NCBI RefSeq assembly: GCF_000374625.1
Contig: NZ_KB894765.1
Coordinates: forward strand, 434,001 to 498,000
From: Allobrachymonas chironomi DSM 19884
Lineage (GTDB): Bacteria; Pseudomonadota; Gammaproteobacteria; Burkholderiales; Burkholderiaceae_C
Direction: 5' to 3'
DNA length: 64,000 nucleotides
This document shows, one piece after another, positions 44,062 through 54,216 of the stretch (the stretch's first letter is position 1; every line of letters begins with the position of its first letter). The notes beneath the pieces were generated by a model. It was given only the letters and a program-made list of their open reading frames with translations, was not told the origin of the DNA and did no database searches. The position numbers and the translations under genes are program-made.

Positions 44062-44687
44062 GCCGCTGCATCAGGCTGGCGTGCCAGCAGCGCCTCGCGC
44101 AGCAGCGGCAGGCCTTCCAGGCCCCAGAACAGCTCGGCAGCAGCGCCCTCCTCCTGCGGCATCAGCACCAGCGTGGGTACGCCCCAGACGCCGTGTGACA
44201 AGGCCTCTTCGCCGTTGGCGATCAGCCCTGCCTTGACTTCCGGACTGGCCGGATCGCGCACTTCGGGCAGCAAGCCGGTGAGCTGCTGCCAGACCTGCTG
44301 CTGCAGCCCGGCATCATCGGCCTGGACACCCGTGCGCCAGATCGCGTCGAACAGCGTGCCGCAGACCTGGCGGCCGGGCTCGCCCTGGGGGCTGGCCGCC
44401 AGGGCCATGCGCAACCACGGGAACGGCGCAAACGGGTGCTGCACCGGCCAGTCGAACGGCATGTCCATCTGCTGCGCCAGCCAGCGGGTATGCTGCCGCG
44501 ACCAGGCCATGCGCTGCGGCATGTCTACCGGGGGCGGTGTGCCATGCGCCTTGAGCAGGCCACCCAGCAGGACCGGACGGTAACGCACCTGGTAGGCCAG
44601 GCCATCAAGCGCACGGGGCAGCTGGTGAAAGGCCAGGCAGGCATAAGGGGAGACAAAATCGAAGTAGAAATGGACGACAGGCAGCAT
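44058..44687 (-). CDS. DsbA-fold 2-hydroxychromene-2-carboxylate isomerase family protein
   Basis: The 209-residue protein belongs to the kappa-GST/HCCA-isomerase family (thioredoxin fold). The start [17 protein letters not shown] holds the SPY motif where glutathione would bind (Ser12), and the C-terminal [12 protein letters not shown] has the cis-Pro loop. There is no CxxC, so it is not a disulfide oxidase. With no naphthalene-type genes around, the substrate is open; a generic glutathione-dependent isomerase is most likely. Coupled to dtd. Confidence 0.85.
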   Translation of the reverse strand: MLPVVHFYFDFVSPYACLAFHQLPRALDGLAYQVRYRPVLLGGLLKAHGTPPPVDMPQRMAWSRQHTRWLAQQMDMPFDWPVQHPFAPFPWLRMALAASPQGEPGRQVCGTLFDAIWRTGVQADDAGLQQQVWQQLTGLLPEVRDPASPEVKAGLIANGEEALSHGVWGVPTLVLMPQEEGAAAELFWGLEGLPLLREALLARQPDAAA

Positions 44688-44710
44688 GTTCGGGGCTCCT
44701 CGGATCGGGA

Positions 44711-44959
44711 TCAGGACTGGCCGCGCTGCAGCAGCTGCTGCCAGAGCGCGCGGCGCTCGTCGTCATCGTACAGCGACCAGGCCTGGATTTCGTCCAGTGT
44801 GCGACGGCAGCCGCGGCACAGGCCGTTGCGCTCGTCGATCTGGCAGATGTTGATGCAGGGAGACGCCACCGGTGTGCTGGCGATGGCGCAGGCGCAGCGT
44901 TGCGCAAAGGCTTCCGCCTCGGCGCGGGCACCAGCGGAGGTTCGTGGGGAGTAAGGCAT
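44711..44959 (-). CDS. DUF1289 small cysteine protein
   Basis: The 82-residue protein has the DUF1289 block SPCINICQIDERNGLCRGCRRTLDEI with four cysteines (about residues 33-51), probably a metal or Fe-S site, followed by WSLYDDDERRALWQQLLQR. Function unknown. An ATG is chosen over a GTG six codons upstream; no clear ribosome-binding site. It lies 23 bp before the isomerase gene and 42 bp after HMG-CoA lyase, so probably in one transcript with dtd. Confidence 0.8.
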   Translation of the reverse strand: MPYSPRTSAGARAEAEAFAQRCACAIASTPVASPCINICQIDERNGLCRGCRRTLDEIQAWSLYDDDERRALWQQLLQRGQS

Positions 44960-45001
44960 GACCGGATTGTGCCGCACAAACTCCCCGTGCCATCCGCCCG
45001 T

Positions 45002-45940
45002 TCAGGCGGTGGCAGCCGCTTCGGCCAGCATGGCGCGGCGGTTGAGGATGGCACGCGCCACGCGCGAGCTATTGGTGCGCTCCAGGAAGTTGCTGATCAT
45101 CTCGCCGGCATCGATCAGGGCATCCAGGTCAATGCCGGTTTCGATGCCCATGCCGTGCAGCATGTAGACCACGTCCTCGGTCGCCACGTTGCCGGTGGCC
45201 CCGCGTGCATACGGGCAGCCGCCCAGCCCGGCCACCGAGGTATCGAACTGCCAGATGCCCATTTGCAGCGCCGCCAGCGTGTTGGCCAGCGCCTGGCCAT
45301 AGGTGTCGTGGAAATGGCCGCTGACATCGTCGATATCGTAGTGCTGCAGCGTGGCGTCGATGGCGCGCTGCACCTTGATCGGGGTGCCGACGCCAATGGT
45401 GTCGGCCACGCCCACATGCTGTACGCCGATCTCCTTCATCAGCCTGGCCAGGTAGCCGACACGCTCGGGCGCGATCTCGCCCTCGTAGGGACAACCCACG
45501 GTGCAGGACATGGCGCCACGCACCTTGATGCCGGCCGCCAGGGCCGCCTCGACCACGGGCGCAAAGCGCTCGATGCTCTCGGCGATGGAGCAGTTGATGT
45601 TGCGCTGGCTGAAGGCCTCGCTGGCAGCACCAAACACCACGATTTCATCGGGCTTGCCCTCCATGGCGGCCTCGAAACCCTTCATGTTGGGCACCAGCAC
45701 CGAATAGCACACGCCCGGACGTCGCGTGATACTGCGCATGACCTCGGCGTTGTCGGCCATTTGCGGCACCCATTTGGGGGACACGTAGCTGGTAGTTTCC
45801 AGCTTGCGCACGCCGGCATCGACCAGCTGGCGGATCAGCTCGGCCTTGATGGTGGTGGGAACCTGGGTTTTCTCGTTCTGCAGGCCGTCACGCGGGCCCA
45901 CGTCCACGATCAGGACCGAGGAAGGGTAATCGAATGCCAT
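45002..45940 (-). CDS. Hydroxymethylglutaryl-CoA lyase
   Basis: The 312-residue TIM-barrel lyase cleaves HMG-CoA into acetyl-CoA and acetoacetate, the last step of leucine degradation (LiuE). The catalytic motif VDVGPRDGLQNEK (near residue 11), the metal-binding HFHDTYGQALAN (near 206) and the essential Cys in GLGGCPYARGATGNVATEDVVYML (near 240) are intact. The ATG (MAFDYPSS) has AGGAG nine bases upstream; the 31 further open codons read into the tRNA promoter region. It is separated from the rest of the liu genes by tRNA-Lys on the other strand. Confidence 0.95.
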   Translation of the reverse strand: MAFDYPSSVLIVDVGPRDGLQNEKTQVPTTIKAELIRQLVDAGVRKLETTSYVSPKWVPQMADNAEVMRSITRRPGVCYSVLVPNMKGFEAAMEGKPDEIVVFGAASEAFSQRNINCSIAESIERFAPVVEAALAAGIKVRGAMSCTVGCPYEGEIAPERVGYLARLMKEIGVQHVGVADTIGVGTPIKVQRAIDATLQHYDIDDVSGHFHDTYGQALANTLAALQMGIWQFDTSVAGLGGCPYARGATGNVATEDVVYMLHGMGIETGIDLDALIDAGEMISNFLERTNSSRVARAILNRRAMLAEAAATA

Positions 45941-46034
45941 TGCTTGATGCTCCTGAATGTCGTCAGCCGTCCATGCCGCGGCCGGAAGTTTGCCATCTGT
46001 TGCCAGCATGCCTGCACGAAAAAGCGTAGGCAAG

Positions 46035-46064
46035 ATGACAAACCCCTATTTCGAGTTGTATAAT
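46035..46064 (+). promoter_or_regulatory. Promoter of tRNA-Lys
   Basis: ATGACA (46035-46040; 5/6), an 18-bp spacer, then perfect TATAAT (46059-46064), ending 10 bp before the mature tRNA 5' end. Confidence 0.85.
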
Positions 46065-46074
46065 TCGCCTTTTC

Positions 46075-46150
46075 GGGCTCTTAGCTCAGTTGGTAGAGCA
46101 GCGGACTCTTAATCCGTTGGTCGTAGGTTCGAATCCTACAGGGCCCACCA
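46075..46150 (+). tRNA. tRNA-Lys (anticodon CTT)
   Basis: The 76-nt cloverleaf includes an encoded CCA end. Acceptor GGGCTCT / AGGGCCC (one T-G pair), D-arm GCTC-AGTTGGTA-GAGC, anticodon arm GCGGA-CTCTTAA-TCCGT with anticodon CTT reading AAG, variable TGGTC, T-arm GTAGG-TTCGAAT-CCTAC. All stems pair. Confidence 0.98.
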
Positions 46151-46161
46151 AACCATTCTGA

Positions 46162-46196
46162 AAGCCGGCAAGTCGCATGACTTGCCGGCTTTTTTT
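46162..46196 (+). terminator. Terminator after tRNA-Lys
   Basis: A 13-bp stem (AAGCCGGCAAGTC / GACTTGCCGGCTT) with a GCAT loop and seven T residues, 12 bp past the CCA end. The same hairpin closes the convergent mccA gene. Confidence 0.94.
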
Positions 46197-46200
46197 CTGC

Positions 46201-48243
46201 TTACGCGGTCTTCAGCGTCAGCAGTTCGTCGCCATCCTGCACCTGGTCGCCCGGTGCAAACAGCAGCTCGACCACCTCGCCATCGGCGGGGGCGGCAATG
46301 GTGTGCTCCATCTTCATGGCTTCCATCACGGCCAGCGGCTGGCCCTTGGTGACCTTGTCACCGGCCTGGACGGCAAACGACACCACCTTGCCCGGCATGG
46401 GCGCGGTCAGGCGGCCGCCTTCACTGCTTTCGCCGGAGTGGAACAGCGCATCCACCACGGTGATGCTGCTGGCCCCACGTTGGCTGAACACGTTCAATTC
46501 CTCGCCATCCAGCCAGGCCTGCAGCACCTGGCGGTCATCGCCATAGCGCACGTCCATGCGGCCGTCGTCGCGCTCTTCCACGATCAGCGGGCCTTCGGTC
46601 AGCACCTCGGGGTGCAGCGTGCCGTTCGGCTTCGCCATCACGATGTAGTAGCTGCCGTCGTGCTCGTAGCGCAGGTCGGCCTGCAGCGGCTCGCCCTTGT
46701 ACATCAGCTCGAAGTGACGGCTGAAGCTGCCATAGGCGCGCCAGCCATCACGCTGGCTGAACGGGTCCTTGCCCTGCAGCTGATGGTTTTCGCTGAAGAT
46801 GCGGTGGCCGATGGCAGCAGCCATGGTCATCGGCATGCCGAGCTTGTCCTGACCGAACAGCGCATCGGCTTCACGCGGGATCAGCGCCGTGTCCAGTTTG
46901 GCCTGGCTGAAGGAATCGGTGGCCAGGATCTGGCGCAGGAACTGCACGTTGGTGGTCAGGCCGACGATGCGCATGTGGGCCAGCGCGCCGTCCAGGCGTG
47001 CCAGCGCCTGTTCGCGGTCTTCGCCCCAGACGATCAGCTTGGCGATCATGGAGTCGTAGAACGGGCTGATGGCATCGCCTTCGCGCACACCGGAATCGAC
47101 ACGGGCATCGGCACGTTCGAAATCCACGCTCCAGTCGGGCGTGCGATAGACCTTGAGCGTACCGGTCACCGGCAGGAAGTTGTTTTCCGGATTCTCGGCG
47201 TTGATGCGGGCCTCGATGGCGTGGCCACGGATAGACAGCTCATGCTGCTGTTTCGGCAGCGGTTCACCGGCCGCCACGCGCAGCTGCCACTCCACCAGGT
47301 CGAGGCCGGTGATGGCTTCGGTCACCGGGTGCTCCACCTGCAGGCGCGTGTTCATCTCCATGAAGTAGAACTTCATTTCTTCCGGCTTGTCGTAGCCGCC
47401 CGGCTGCTCGACGATGAATTCGACCGTACCGGCACCCACGTAATTCACGGCACGGGCGGCGGCCACGGCGGCCTCGCCCATCTGCTGGCGCAGTTCCGGC
47501 GTCATGCCCGGAGCGGGCGCTTCTTCCAGCACCTTCTGGTGGCGGCGCTGCACCGAGCAGTCGCGCTCGAACAGGTAGACGTAGTTGCCATGCGTGTCGC
47601 CAAACACCTGGATCTCGATGTGGCGCGGGCGGAGCACGTATTTCTCGACCAGCACGGCGTCATCGCCAAAGCTGTTGATGGCTTCGCGCTTGCAGGATTC
47701 GAGCGCCGCAGCAAAGTCCTCGCCCTGCTCGACCAGGCGCATGCCCTTGCCACCGCCGCCGGCGCTGGCCTTGATCAGCACCGGGTAGCCGATGCGATCG
47801 GCCTCGCGGCGCAGCAGTTCCGGATCCTGGTCGGCACCATGGTAGCCCGGCACCAGCGGTACGCCGGCCTCTTCCATCAGGCGCTTGGATTCGGCCTTCA
47901 GGCCCATGGCCTGGATGGCGCTGGCCGGCGGGCCGATGAAGACCAGACCGGCATCGGCACAGGCCTGGGCGAATTCGTCGTTCTCGCTCAGAAAGCCGTA
48001 GCCGGGGTGGATCGCTTCGGCACCACGCGCCTTGGCAGCATCGATGATGCGCTGCCACTGCAGGTAGCTTTCCTTGGGCGCGCTGCCGCCGACATGCACG
48101 GCCTCGTTGCACAGCTGCACATGCTTGGCGCGCGCATCGGCATCGGAATACACGGCCACGGTCTGCACACCCATGCGGCGTGCGGTAGAAGCCACACGGC
48201 AGGCAATTTCGCCACGGTTGGCAATCAGGATTTTCTTGAACAT
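46201..48243 (-). CDS. Methylcrotonyl-CoA carboxylase biotin-carrying (alpha) subunit
   Basis: The 680-residue biotin-dependent carboxylase subunit (LiuD/MccA) has a biotin-carboxylase domain (FKKILIANRGEIACRV, ATP-grasp loop KASAGGGGKGMR near residue 159, EMNTRLQVEHPVTE near 290) and a C-terminal biotinyl domain with the acceptor Lys644 in EAMKMEHT. Paired with the beta subunit at 50788-52410 it carboxylates 3-methylcrotonyl-CoA. Acetyl- or propionyl-CoA carboxylase alpha chains look similar; the liu context decides. An AAGGAGACA site precedes the ATG. Confidence 0.93.
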   Translation of the reverse strand: MFKKILIANRGEIACRVASTARRMGVQTVAVYSDADARAKHVQLCNEAVHVGGSAPKESYLQWQRIIDAAKARGAEAIHPGYGFLSENDEFAQACADAGLVFIGPPASAIQAMGLKAESKRLMEEAGVPLVPGYHGADQDPELLRREADRIGYPVLIKASAGGGGKGMRLVEQGEDFAAALESCKREAINSFGDDAVLVEKYVLRPRHIEIQVFGDTHGNYVYLFERDCSVQRRHQKVLEEAPAPGMTPELRQQMGEAAVAAARAVNYVGAGTVEFIVEQPGGYDKPEEMKFYFMEMNTRLQVEHPVTEAITGLDLVEWQLRVAAGEPLPKQQHELSIRGHAIEARINAENPENNFLPVTGTLKVYRTPDWSVDFERADARVDSGVREGDAISPFYDSMIAKLIVWGEDREQALARLDGALAHMRIVGLTTNVQFLRQILATDSFSQAKLDTALIPREADALFGQDKLGMPMTMAAAIGHRIFSENHQLQGKDPFSQRDGWRAYGSFSRHFELMYKGEPLQADLRYEHDGSYYIVMAKPNGTLHPEVLTEGPLIVEERDDGRMDVRYGDDRQVLQAWLDGEELNVFSQRGASSITVVDALFHSGESSEGGRLTAPMPGKVVSFAVQAGDKVTKGQPLAVMEAMKMEHTIAAPADGEVVELLFAPGDQVQDGDELLTLKTA

Positions 48244-48272
48244 GGACTTGTCTCCTTGGTTTCAGAAGTGCC

Positions 48273-49010
48273 TCAGGGCACCTGGATATCGGGTTCCTGC
48301 GCGCCAAACCAGCTCTTGAGGCGGCGTATGGCGCGGCGCAGGTAACGGATGAGCAAAAAAGTGACCACCAGCATCAGCACCACGGCGATCACCAGCACGA
48401 CGGCAAACACCAGCGGATAGGCGGTCGCCAGCCAGACGATGCCGATCACCAGACCATCTTCGGCAAAGCTGGCTGCCACATTGCTGAAGGGTTCGGGCGA
48501 GGTGTTGATGGCGGCGCGCGTGGTGGTCTTGGCCGCCTGGCTGGTGGCGGCCAGGGTGCCGCCCAGAATCGCGGCCACCAGCGTCATGGTGCCGCCATCG
48601 GCACCAAACACGCTGCCGGCCAAAGCCGCGCCGGCGGGAATGCGGATCACGCTGTTGGCCAGATCCCAGATGCTGTCCAGCCCCGGGATCTTGTCGGCAA
48701 AGAATTCCATGAACAGCATGAAGCCGCTGGCGATCAGCACCAGCGGGCTTTGCAGCAGCTGCATGCTGTCGGGCAAGGGTATCCAGCCCAGCAGCCCCAG
48801 CATGCCGGTGAGGAATACCACTGCATACAGGCGAAAGCCACTGGCCCAGCCCAGCGCACCGGCCAGTGCCAGCATGCCGGTCAGGTCCATGGTGCCCAGT
48901 GCGCGCCCGGCGACTTCCCCGGCCGAGTGGCCGGCATCGCCCAGCACTGCACCAGTCTGCTGCAGAAAGGGGAGCCATTGCTGGAACCATTGCGTCAAGG
49001 TGTCGATCAT
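48273..49010 (-). CDS. DUF4126 multi-pass membrane protein
   Basis: The 245-residue membrane protein has no known function. After an amphipathic N-terminus come about five hydrophobic segments: LTGMLALAGALGWASGFRLYAVVFLTGMLGLLGWIPL (near residue 43), GTMTLVAAILGGTLAATSQAAKTTTRAAINTSPEPFSN (the DUF4126 hallmark, near 138) and a C-terminal VFAVVLVIAVVLMLVVTFLLIRYL. It lies inside the liu cluster, 94 bp after the hydratase and 29 bp before mccA, so it is probably co-transcribed. Its inclusion is unexplained. Confidence 0.8.
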   Translation of the reverse strand: MIDTLTQWFQQWLPFLQQTGAVLGDAGHSAGEVAGRALGTMDLTGMLALAGALGWASGFRLYAVVFLTGMLGLLGWIPLPDSMQLLQSPLVLIASGFMLFMEFFADKIPGLDSIWDLANSVIRIPAGAALAGSVFGADGGTMTLVAAILGGTLAATSQAAKTTTRAAINTSPEPFSNVAASFAEDGLVIGIVWLATAYPLVFAVVLVIAVVLMLVVTFLLIRYLRRAIRRLKSWFGAQEPDIQVP

Positions 49011-49104
49011 GCCGTTCTCCTGGGTGGGCTTCAGCCGCCATGGTACGGCTGCAGGACAGCCATGCCAGCAGGGCCGACCCCGGGAAAACGGTACTTTGTC
49101 ATGG

Positions 49105-49887
49105 TCAGGCCGTCAGCCAGGACGGCTTGCGCTTCTGCAGGAAGCTCTGCACGCCTTCGCGGCCTTCCTCGCTGGCACGGATATCGGCAATGCCTTCCAC
49201 CGTGGCAGCGATCAGTCCGGCATCGATTTCGCGCTCGGCCACATCCTGTACCAGGCGCTTGCAGGCCTTGACCGCTGCCGGGCTGGCGCTGACCAGCGCC
49301 CTGGCGATCTCGGCAACCCTGGCTTCCAGCTGATCGGCCGTCACGACGGCGTGCACAAAGCCGATGCGATGCGCTTCGGCGGCATCAAAGCGCTCGGCGG
49401 TCAGGAACCAGCGGTGCGAGGCACGTGCGCCCATGGCACGGATCACATAAGGGCTGATGGTGGCCGGGATCAGGCCCAGCTTGGCTTCACTCAGACAGTA
49501 GTGGGCGGTATCGACACTGACAGCCATGTCACAGGCCGCCACCAGGCCCATGCCGCCGGCATAGACATCGCCCTGCACCTGCGCAATCACCGGCTTGGAG
49601 CAGGTGTAGATCACGCGCAGCATCTCGGCCAGCTTGCCGGCATCCAGCAGGTTCTCGTCACGCGTGTAATCGGCCATGCGGCGCATCCAGTTCAGGTCGG
49701 CACCGGCACAGAAGGCGGGGCCTTCGGCTGCCAGCACCACCACGCGCACATCGCTGCGCTGGTCGAGCTCGGCAAAGGCCTGCGTCAATTCAGCGATGAC
49801 TTCGTCATTGAAGGCGTTGCGCACGTCGGGACGCGACAGCGTCAGGGTAGCGATATGGCCATCAACGGCCAGGGCAAGAGCGGACAT
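49105..49887 (-). CDS. liuC: Methylglutaconyl-CoA hydratase (enoyl-CoA hydratase family)
   Basis: The 260-residue crotonase-fold hydratase converts 3-methylglutaconyl-CoA to HMG-CoA in leucine breakdown. The oxyanion-hole segments AFCAGADLNWMRRMA (near residue 59) and GDVYAGGMGLVAACDMAVS (near 106), with SEAKLGLIPATISPYV carrying the catalytic Glu (near 133), are complete. The DLNWM signature is typical of LiuC rather than generic PaaF/FadB. It sits between the two MCC subunits. Confidence 0.92.
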   Translation of the reverse strand: MSALALAVDGHIATLTLSRPDVRNAFNDEVIAELTQAFAELDQRSDVRVVVLAAEGPAFCAGADLNWMRRMADYTRDENLLDAGKLAEMLRVIYTCSKPVIAQVQGDVYAGGMGLVAACDMAVSVDTAHYCLSEAKLGLIPATISPYVIRAMGARASHRWFLTAERFDAAEAHRIGFVHAVVTADQLEARVAEIARALVSASPAAVKACKRLVQDVAEREIDAGLIAATVEGIADIRASEEGREGVQSFLQKRKPSWLTA

Positions 49888-49902
49888 GGAATCTCCGGAC
49901 GA

Positions 49903-50772
49903 TCAGGGCCGGTCGGCAGCCGGCAGCCGGTTCAGGAAACGGCTGACCAGCGGCTGCCAGACCGACGGAAAATGGGTAAACAGGGTGTGGCCATCCTGGC
50001 CCAGGGCGCGCGTCTGCACGAACTCGCCGACACCGCCGATGCGGGTATAGGCGGCAAACCACTGGCGTGGCACCTCCTGGCCCAGATAGCGGTCATTCGG
50101 CGCGTAAAGCCACAACGTGGGCATGCGGTTGCGCAAGCCCTGCTGGCGCAGCTGCTGCGCCAGCGGGAAGGTGGAACAGGGCTGGCCCGGGCGGGCCACC
50201 GGATCGGCTCCGGCCCCTCCCGAGAAGTTGATCACCGCTGCCACGCCCTGCGGGCGCATGGCGGCTGCTTCCAGCGAGGCGATCGCGCCATAGGAGTGGC
50301 CAAGCAGCAGCGTGCCGTTGCGGCGGACCTGCGGCTGCTGCTGCACGGCATCGACCACAGCCAGGATCTGCGTTGCGGCGGCACGCAAGCCCGGGCCGTA
50401 TTCGCGGCGATCGCAGTTGCCGGACGCCTCGACATCGGCCCCGCCAGTCACGCCGTAACCGATGCGCGTGGGTACCGCCACCACATAGCCTTTCTGCGCC
50501 AGGTAGCGTGCGGCAGCGCCGTAATGGGCGCGGCCCATGCCGCTTTGAGCGGCACGCGTGACCGGACGGCCATGGCTGATCACGGCCACCGGCAAGGCAG
50601 CGCGCTGTGCATCGTCACGGAACACGGTGACCTGCAGCGGACGCTGCACCACCTGACCGGCACGATCCGTCACCTGCACCGGCACCTGGATGCGGGTTTC
50701 GACCACGCGCGCCTGTGCCGCCGATGCCAGCAGCATGGCGCACAGGGCGAGAGGCAGGTGACGACGCAGCAC
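49903..50772 (-). CDS. Secreted alpha/beta-hydrolase (dienelactone-hydrolase-like)
   Basis: The 289-residue protein has a Sec signal peptide (LPLALCAMLLASAAQA-RV) and a serine-hydrolase core. The nucleophile elbow is LLLGHSYGAIAS (Ser about residue 159), with acid in LYAPNDRYLG and His in GQDGHTLFTHF near the C-terminus; the oxyanion region is VAVISHGRPVTR. It starts at GTG with GAGG upstream, 15 bp after the MCC beta stop and 15 bp before liuC. This is an odd passenger in a cytosolic acyl-CoA operon, since the product is exported. Substrate unknown. Confidence 0.8.
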   Translation of the reverse strand: MLRRHLPLALCAMLLASAAQARVVETRIQVPVQVTDRAGQVVQRPLQVTVFRDDAQRAALPVAVISHGRPVTRAAQSGMGRAHYGAAARYLAQKGYVVAVPTRIGYGVTGGADVEASGNCDRREYGPGLRAAATQILAVVDAVQQQPQVRRNGTLLLGHSYGAIASLEAAAMRPQGVAAVINFSGGAGADPVARPGQPCSTFPLAQQLRQQGLRNRMPTLWLYAPNDRYLGQEVPRQWFAAYTRIGGVGEFVQTRALGQDGHTLFTHFPSVWQPLVSRFLNRLPAADRP

Positions 50773-50787
50773 GACAGCCTCTTTCCC

Positions 50788-52410
50788 TTACATGCGGAAG
50801 ATGCCGAACTTGGGCTCTTCGATCGGGGCGTTGTAGGCCGCGCTCAGGCCCAGGGCCAGCATGCGGCGTGTATCGGCCGGATCGATGATGCCGTCGTCCC
50901 ACAGGCGGGCAGAGGCGTAGTAGGGGTGACCCTGCTCTTCGTACTGCTGGCGGATCGGGGCCTTGAAGGCTTCCTCTTCCTCGGCGCTCCACTGGCCGCC
51001 CTTGGATTCGATACCGTCACGGCGCACCGTGGCCAGCACGCTCGCGGCCTGCTCGCCGCCCATCACCGAGATGCGGGCATTGGGCCACATCCACAGGAAG
51101 CGCGGGCTGTAGGCGCGGCCGCACATGCCGTAGTTGCCGGCACCAAAGGAACCGCCGATCACCACGGTGAACTTGGGCACGTTGGCCGTGGCCACAGCCG
51201 TCACCATCTTGGCGCCATGGCGCGCAATACCCTCGTTCTCGTACTTGCGGCCAACCATGAAGCCGGTGATGTTCTGCAGGAACACCAGCGGGATCTTGCG
51301 GTGGCAGCACAGCTCGATGAAGTGCGCGCCCTTCTGTGCGCTCTCGCCGAACAGGATGCCGTTGTTGGCAATGATGCCGACCTTCATGCCCTCGATGCGG
51401 GCAAAGCCGCACACCAGCGTGGTGCCGAAACGCGCCTTGAATTCGTCCAGCTCGGAATCGTCCACGATGCGGGCGATGATCTCGCGCACGTCGAACGGCT
51501 TGCGCGTGTCGGTCGGGATGATGCCGTACAACTCCTTCGCGTCGTAGCGCGGCGGCTTCGGCTCGGCGTACTGCGGCAGCGCAGCCTTCTGGTGGTTCAG
51601 GTTGTCAACGATGCTGCGTGCCAGCGCCAGCGCATGGGTATCGTTCTGCGCCAGATGGTCGGCCACGCCGGACAGGCGCGTGTGCACATCGCCACCACCC
51701 AGATCTTCGGCGGTCACCACTTCACCCGTGGCGGCCTTCACCAGCGGCGGGCCACCCAGGAAAATCGTGCCCTGGTTCTTGACGATGATGGTTTCATCGC
51801 TCATGGCCGGCACATAGGCGCCGCCAGCGGTACAGGAACCCATCACCACGGCAATCTGGGCGATGCCCAGTGCGCTCAGGTTGGCCTGGTTGAAGAAGAT
51901 GCGGCCGAAGTGGTCACGGTCCGGAAACACCTCGTCCTGGTTGGGCAGGTTGGCACCGCCGCTGTCCACCAGGTAAATGCAGGGCAGATGGTTCTGCTGG
52001 GCGATTTCCTGGGCGCGCAGGTGCTTCTTCACCGTCATCGGATAGTAGGTACCGCCCTTCACGGTGGCGTCGTTGCAGACGATCATGCAGTCCACGCCGG
52101 AGACACGGCCAATGCCGCAGATCACGCCGGCGCCCGGCGCGGAATCGCTGCCGTCACGGTCCGGATACATGCGGAAGGCAGCCATCGGCGCGATTTCCAG
52201 GAAAGGCGTACCCGGATCAAGCAGCATTTCCACGCGCTGGCGCGGCAGCAGCTTGCCACGCGCCACATGCTTGTCACGCGCGGCTTCGGGGCCGCCCAGG
52301 GCAATCTGCTCGACGCGGGCGCGCAGGTCATCGACCACGGCCTGCATGGCGGCGGCGTTGGCCTGGAAATCTGCCGAACGGGCATTGAGTTTGGAAACAA
52401 TCACTGGCAT
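50788..52410 (-). CDS. liuB: Methylcrotonyl-CoA carboxylase carboxyltransferase (beta) subunit
   Basis: The 540-residue crotonase-superfamily carboxyltransferase transfers CO2 from biotin to 3-methylcrotonyl-CoA. MCC-type blocks are [48 protein letters not shown] (near residue 158), [16 protein letters not shown], and the C-terminal [32 protein letters not shown] (near 430). These point to MCC rather than propionyl-CoA carboxylase. Start is 18 bp after the acyl-CoA synthetase stop. Confidence 0.96.
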   Translation of the reverse strand: MPVIVSKLNARSADFQANAAAMQAVVDDLRARVEQIALGGPEAARDKHVARGKLLPRQRVEMLLDPGTPFLEIAPMAAFRMYPDRDGSDSAPGAGVICGIGRVSGVDCMIVCNDATVKGGTYYPMTVKKHLRAQEIAQQNHLPCIYLVDSGGANLPNQDEVFPDRDHFGRIFFNQANLSALGIAQIAVVMGSCTAGGAYVPAMSDETIIVKNQGTIFLGGPPLVKAATGEVVTAEDLGGGDVHTRLSGVADHLAQNDTHALALARSIVDNLNHQKAALPQYAEPKPPRYDAKELYGIIPTDTRKPFDVREIIARIVDDSELDEFKARFGTTLVCGFARIEGMKVGIIANNGILFGESAQKGAHFIELCCHRKIPLVFLQNITGFMVGRKYENEGIARHGAKMVTAVATANVPKFTVVIGGSFGAGNYGMCGRAYSPRFLWMWPNARISVMGGEQAASVLATVRRDGIESKGGQWSAEEEEAFKAPIRQQYEEQGHPYYASARLWDDGIIDPADTRRMLALGLSAAYNAPIEEPKFGIFRM

Positions 52411-52428
52411 CGAAATTCTCCTGGAGGC

Positions 52429-54174
52429 TTACGCCGTCTTCTGCTCATTCAGGTTGAGCTCTTCCTTCATCAGTTCGCGAATCTTGAACTTCTGGATCTT
52501 GCCGGTCACCGTCATCGGGAACTCGGTCACGAAGCGCATGTACTTGGGCACCTTGTAGTGGGCGATCTGGCCCTTGCAGAACTCGCGGATCTGCTCCTCG
52601 TCGAGCTGCTGACCGGGCTTGGAAATGATCCAGGCGCACAGCTCCTCGCCAAAGCGCTCGTCGGGCACGCCAACCACCTGCACATCCTGCACCTTGGGGT
52701 GACGGTAGAGGAATTCCTCGATTTCGCGCGGGTAGACGTTCTCGCCGCCGCGGATCACCATGTCCTTGATGCGGCCGACGATCTTGACGTAGCCCTCCTC
52801 GTCCATGGTGGCCAGGTCACCGGTGTGCATCCAGCCATCTGCGTCGATCGCTTCCTGCGTCTTGACCGGATCGTTCCAGTAACCGTGCATCACGGAATAG
52901 CCCCTGGTGCAGAACTCGCCGGTTTCGCCGCAAGGCACGACCTCGCCGGTTTCCGGGCTGACAATCTTGATCTCCAGGTGCGGCTGCACCTGGCCCACGG
53001 TGGATACGCGACGCTCCAGCGGCGTGTCCATGCCGCTCTGGCAGCTCACCGGGCTGGTTTCCGTCATGCCGTAGGCAATCGTCACCTGCGACATGTGCAT
53101 CTCGCCCACCACACGCTTCATCACCTCGATCGGGCACGGCGATCCGGCCATGATGCCGGTGCGCAGCGTGGACAGGTCGAACTCCTGGAAGCGCGGGTGG
53201 TCCAGCTCGGCGATGAACATGGTGGGCACGCCGTGCAGCGCGGTACAGCGCTCTGCCTGCACTGTTTCCAGCACCAGCAGCGGATCAAAGGCATCGTTCG
53301 GGTAGACAACGCAGGCACCGTGCGTCATGCAGGCCAGGTTGCTCATCACCATGCCAAAGCAGTGGTACAGCGGCACCGGGCAGCACAGACGGTCCTGGTC
53401 GGTCAGGCCGATGCACTCGCCCACCAGATAGCCGTTGTTGAGGATGTTGCGGTGCGTCAACGTGGCGCCCTTGGGGAAGCCGGTGGTGCCGCTGGTGAAC
53501 TGGATGTTGATCGGATCGGTGTTGGTCAGCGTCTTCTGGATCGCCGCCACTTCGGCATCGTCCGCATCACCACGCCCGATCCACTCGCTGAAACGGCGCA
53601 TCCCGGGGATGTCCTCGCCCTGCCCCGGCTCATCGATCCAGATGATGCCGCGCAGGTGCGGCAGCCTGGACAGCGCCAGCATGCCCGGATGACAGTTCGG
53701 CAGCTCGGGAGCCAGTTCCTGCAGCATGCCGATGTAGTTGCTGGTCTTGAAGCTCGGCATGGTGATCAGGGCCTTGCACGCGACCTTGTTGAGCGCGTAC
53801 TCGACCTCGGCCACGCGGTAGGCCGGGTTGATGTTGACCAGGATGATGCCGGCCTTGGCCGTGGCCACCTGGGTGATCAGCCATTCGGCATTGTTGTGCG
53901 ACCACAGGCCGACACGATCCCCCTTGGTCAGGCCGCTGCGCAGCATGGCGCTGGCCAGTTGCGTCGCCTTCTGCTGCAGCTCGCGGTAGGTCAGGCGGAT
54001 GCCCTGATGGCGACTGACCAGCGCCTCGTGGTCCGGATAACGGCCGGCAATCATGTCAAAGTGATCGCCAATGGTGGTTTCCAGCAAGTCAGGCGTGGTG
54101 GCTCCACGATCCATGCTGCTGGTCAGTAGTGCGGAGCGGGATGGCACGGCAGTGGGCTGCGTGTCGGCGGTCAT
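52429..54174 (-). CDS. Acyl-CoA synthetase (AMP-forming), head of the liu cluster
   Basis: The 581-residue ANL-superfamily ligase activates a carboxylic acid with ATP and CoA. It has the P-loop [23 protein letters not shown] (near residue 213), [10 protein letters not shown] (near 350), [44 protein letters not shown] (hinge), and catalytic Lys in [12 protein letters not shown] at the end. The most likely substrates are medium or branched acids such as isovalerate, given the leucine genes downstream. The ATG (MTADTQPT) has GAGGAG upstream; the 28 codons open before it include the putative operator. First gene of the cluster. Confidence 0.9.
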   Translation of the reverse strand: MTADTQPTAVPSRSALLTSSMDRGATTPDLLETTIGDHFDMIAGRYPDHEALVSRHQGIRLTYRELQQKATQLASAMLRSGLTKGDRVGLWSHNNAEWLITQVATAKAGIILVNINPAYRVAEVEYALNKVACKALITMPSFKTSNYIGMLQELAPELPNCHPGMLALSRLPHLRGIIWIDEPGQGEDIPGMRRFSEWIGRGDADDAEVAAIQKTLTNTDPINIQFTSGTTGFPKGATLTHRNILNNGYLVGECIGLTDQDRLCCPVPLYHCFGMVMSNLACMTHGACVVYPNDAFDPLLVLETVQAERCTALHGVPTMFIAELDHPRFQEFDLSTLRTGIMAGSPCPIEVMKRVVGEMHMSQVTIAYGMTETSPVSCQSGMDTPLERRVSTVGQVQPHLEIKIVSPETGEVVPCGETGEFCTRGYSVMHGYWNDPVKTQEAIDADGWMHTGDLATMDEEGYVKIVGRIKDMVIRGGENVYPREIEEFLYRHPKVQDVQVVGVPDERFGEELCAWIISKPGQQLDEEQIREFCKGQIAHYKVPKYMRFVTEFPMTVTGKIQKFKIRELMKEELNLNEQKTA

Positions 54175-54216
54175 GGCTGGTCTCCTCGGTGGTGGTGGGT
54201 TCGGTAGCCTACCCTG

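Noticed and set aside
48439-54129. A 1,896-codon open frame on the plus strand
   Set aside because: It is antisense to mccA, DUF4126, liuC, the hydrolase, MCC beta and the synthetase. The protein has no domain and is rich in His, Gln and Arg, typical of the complementary frame of GC-rich codons.
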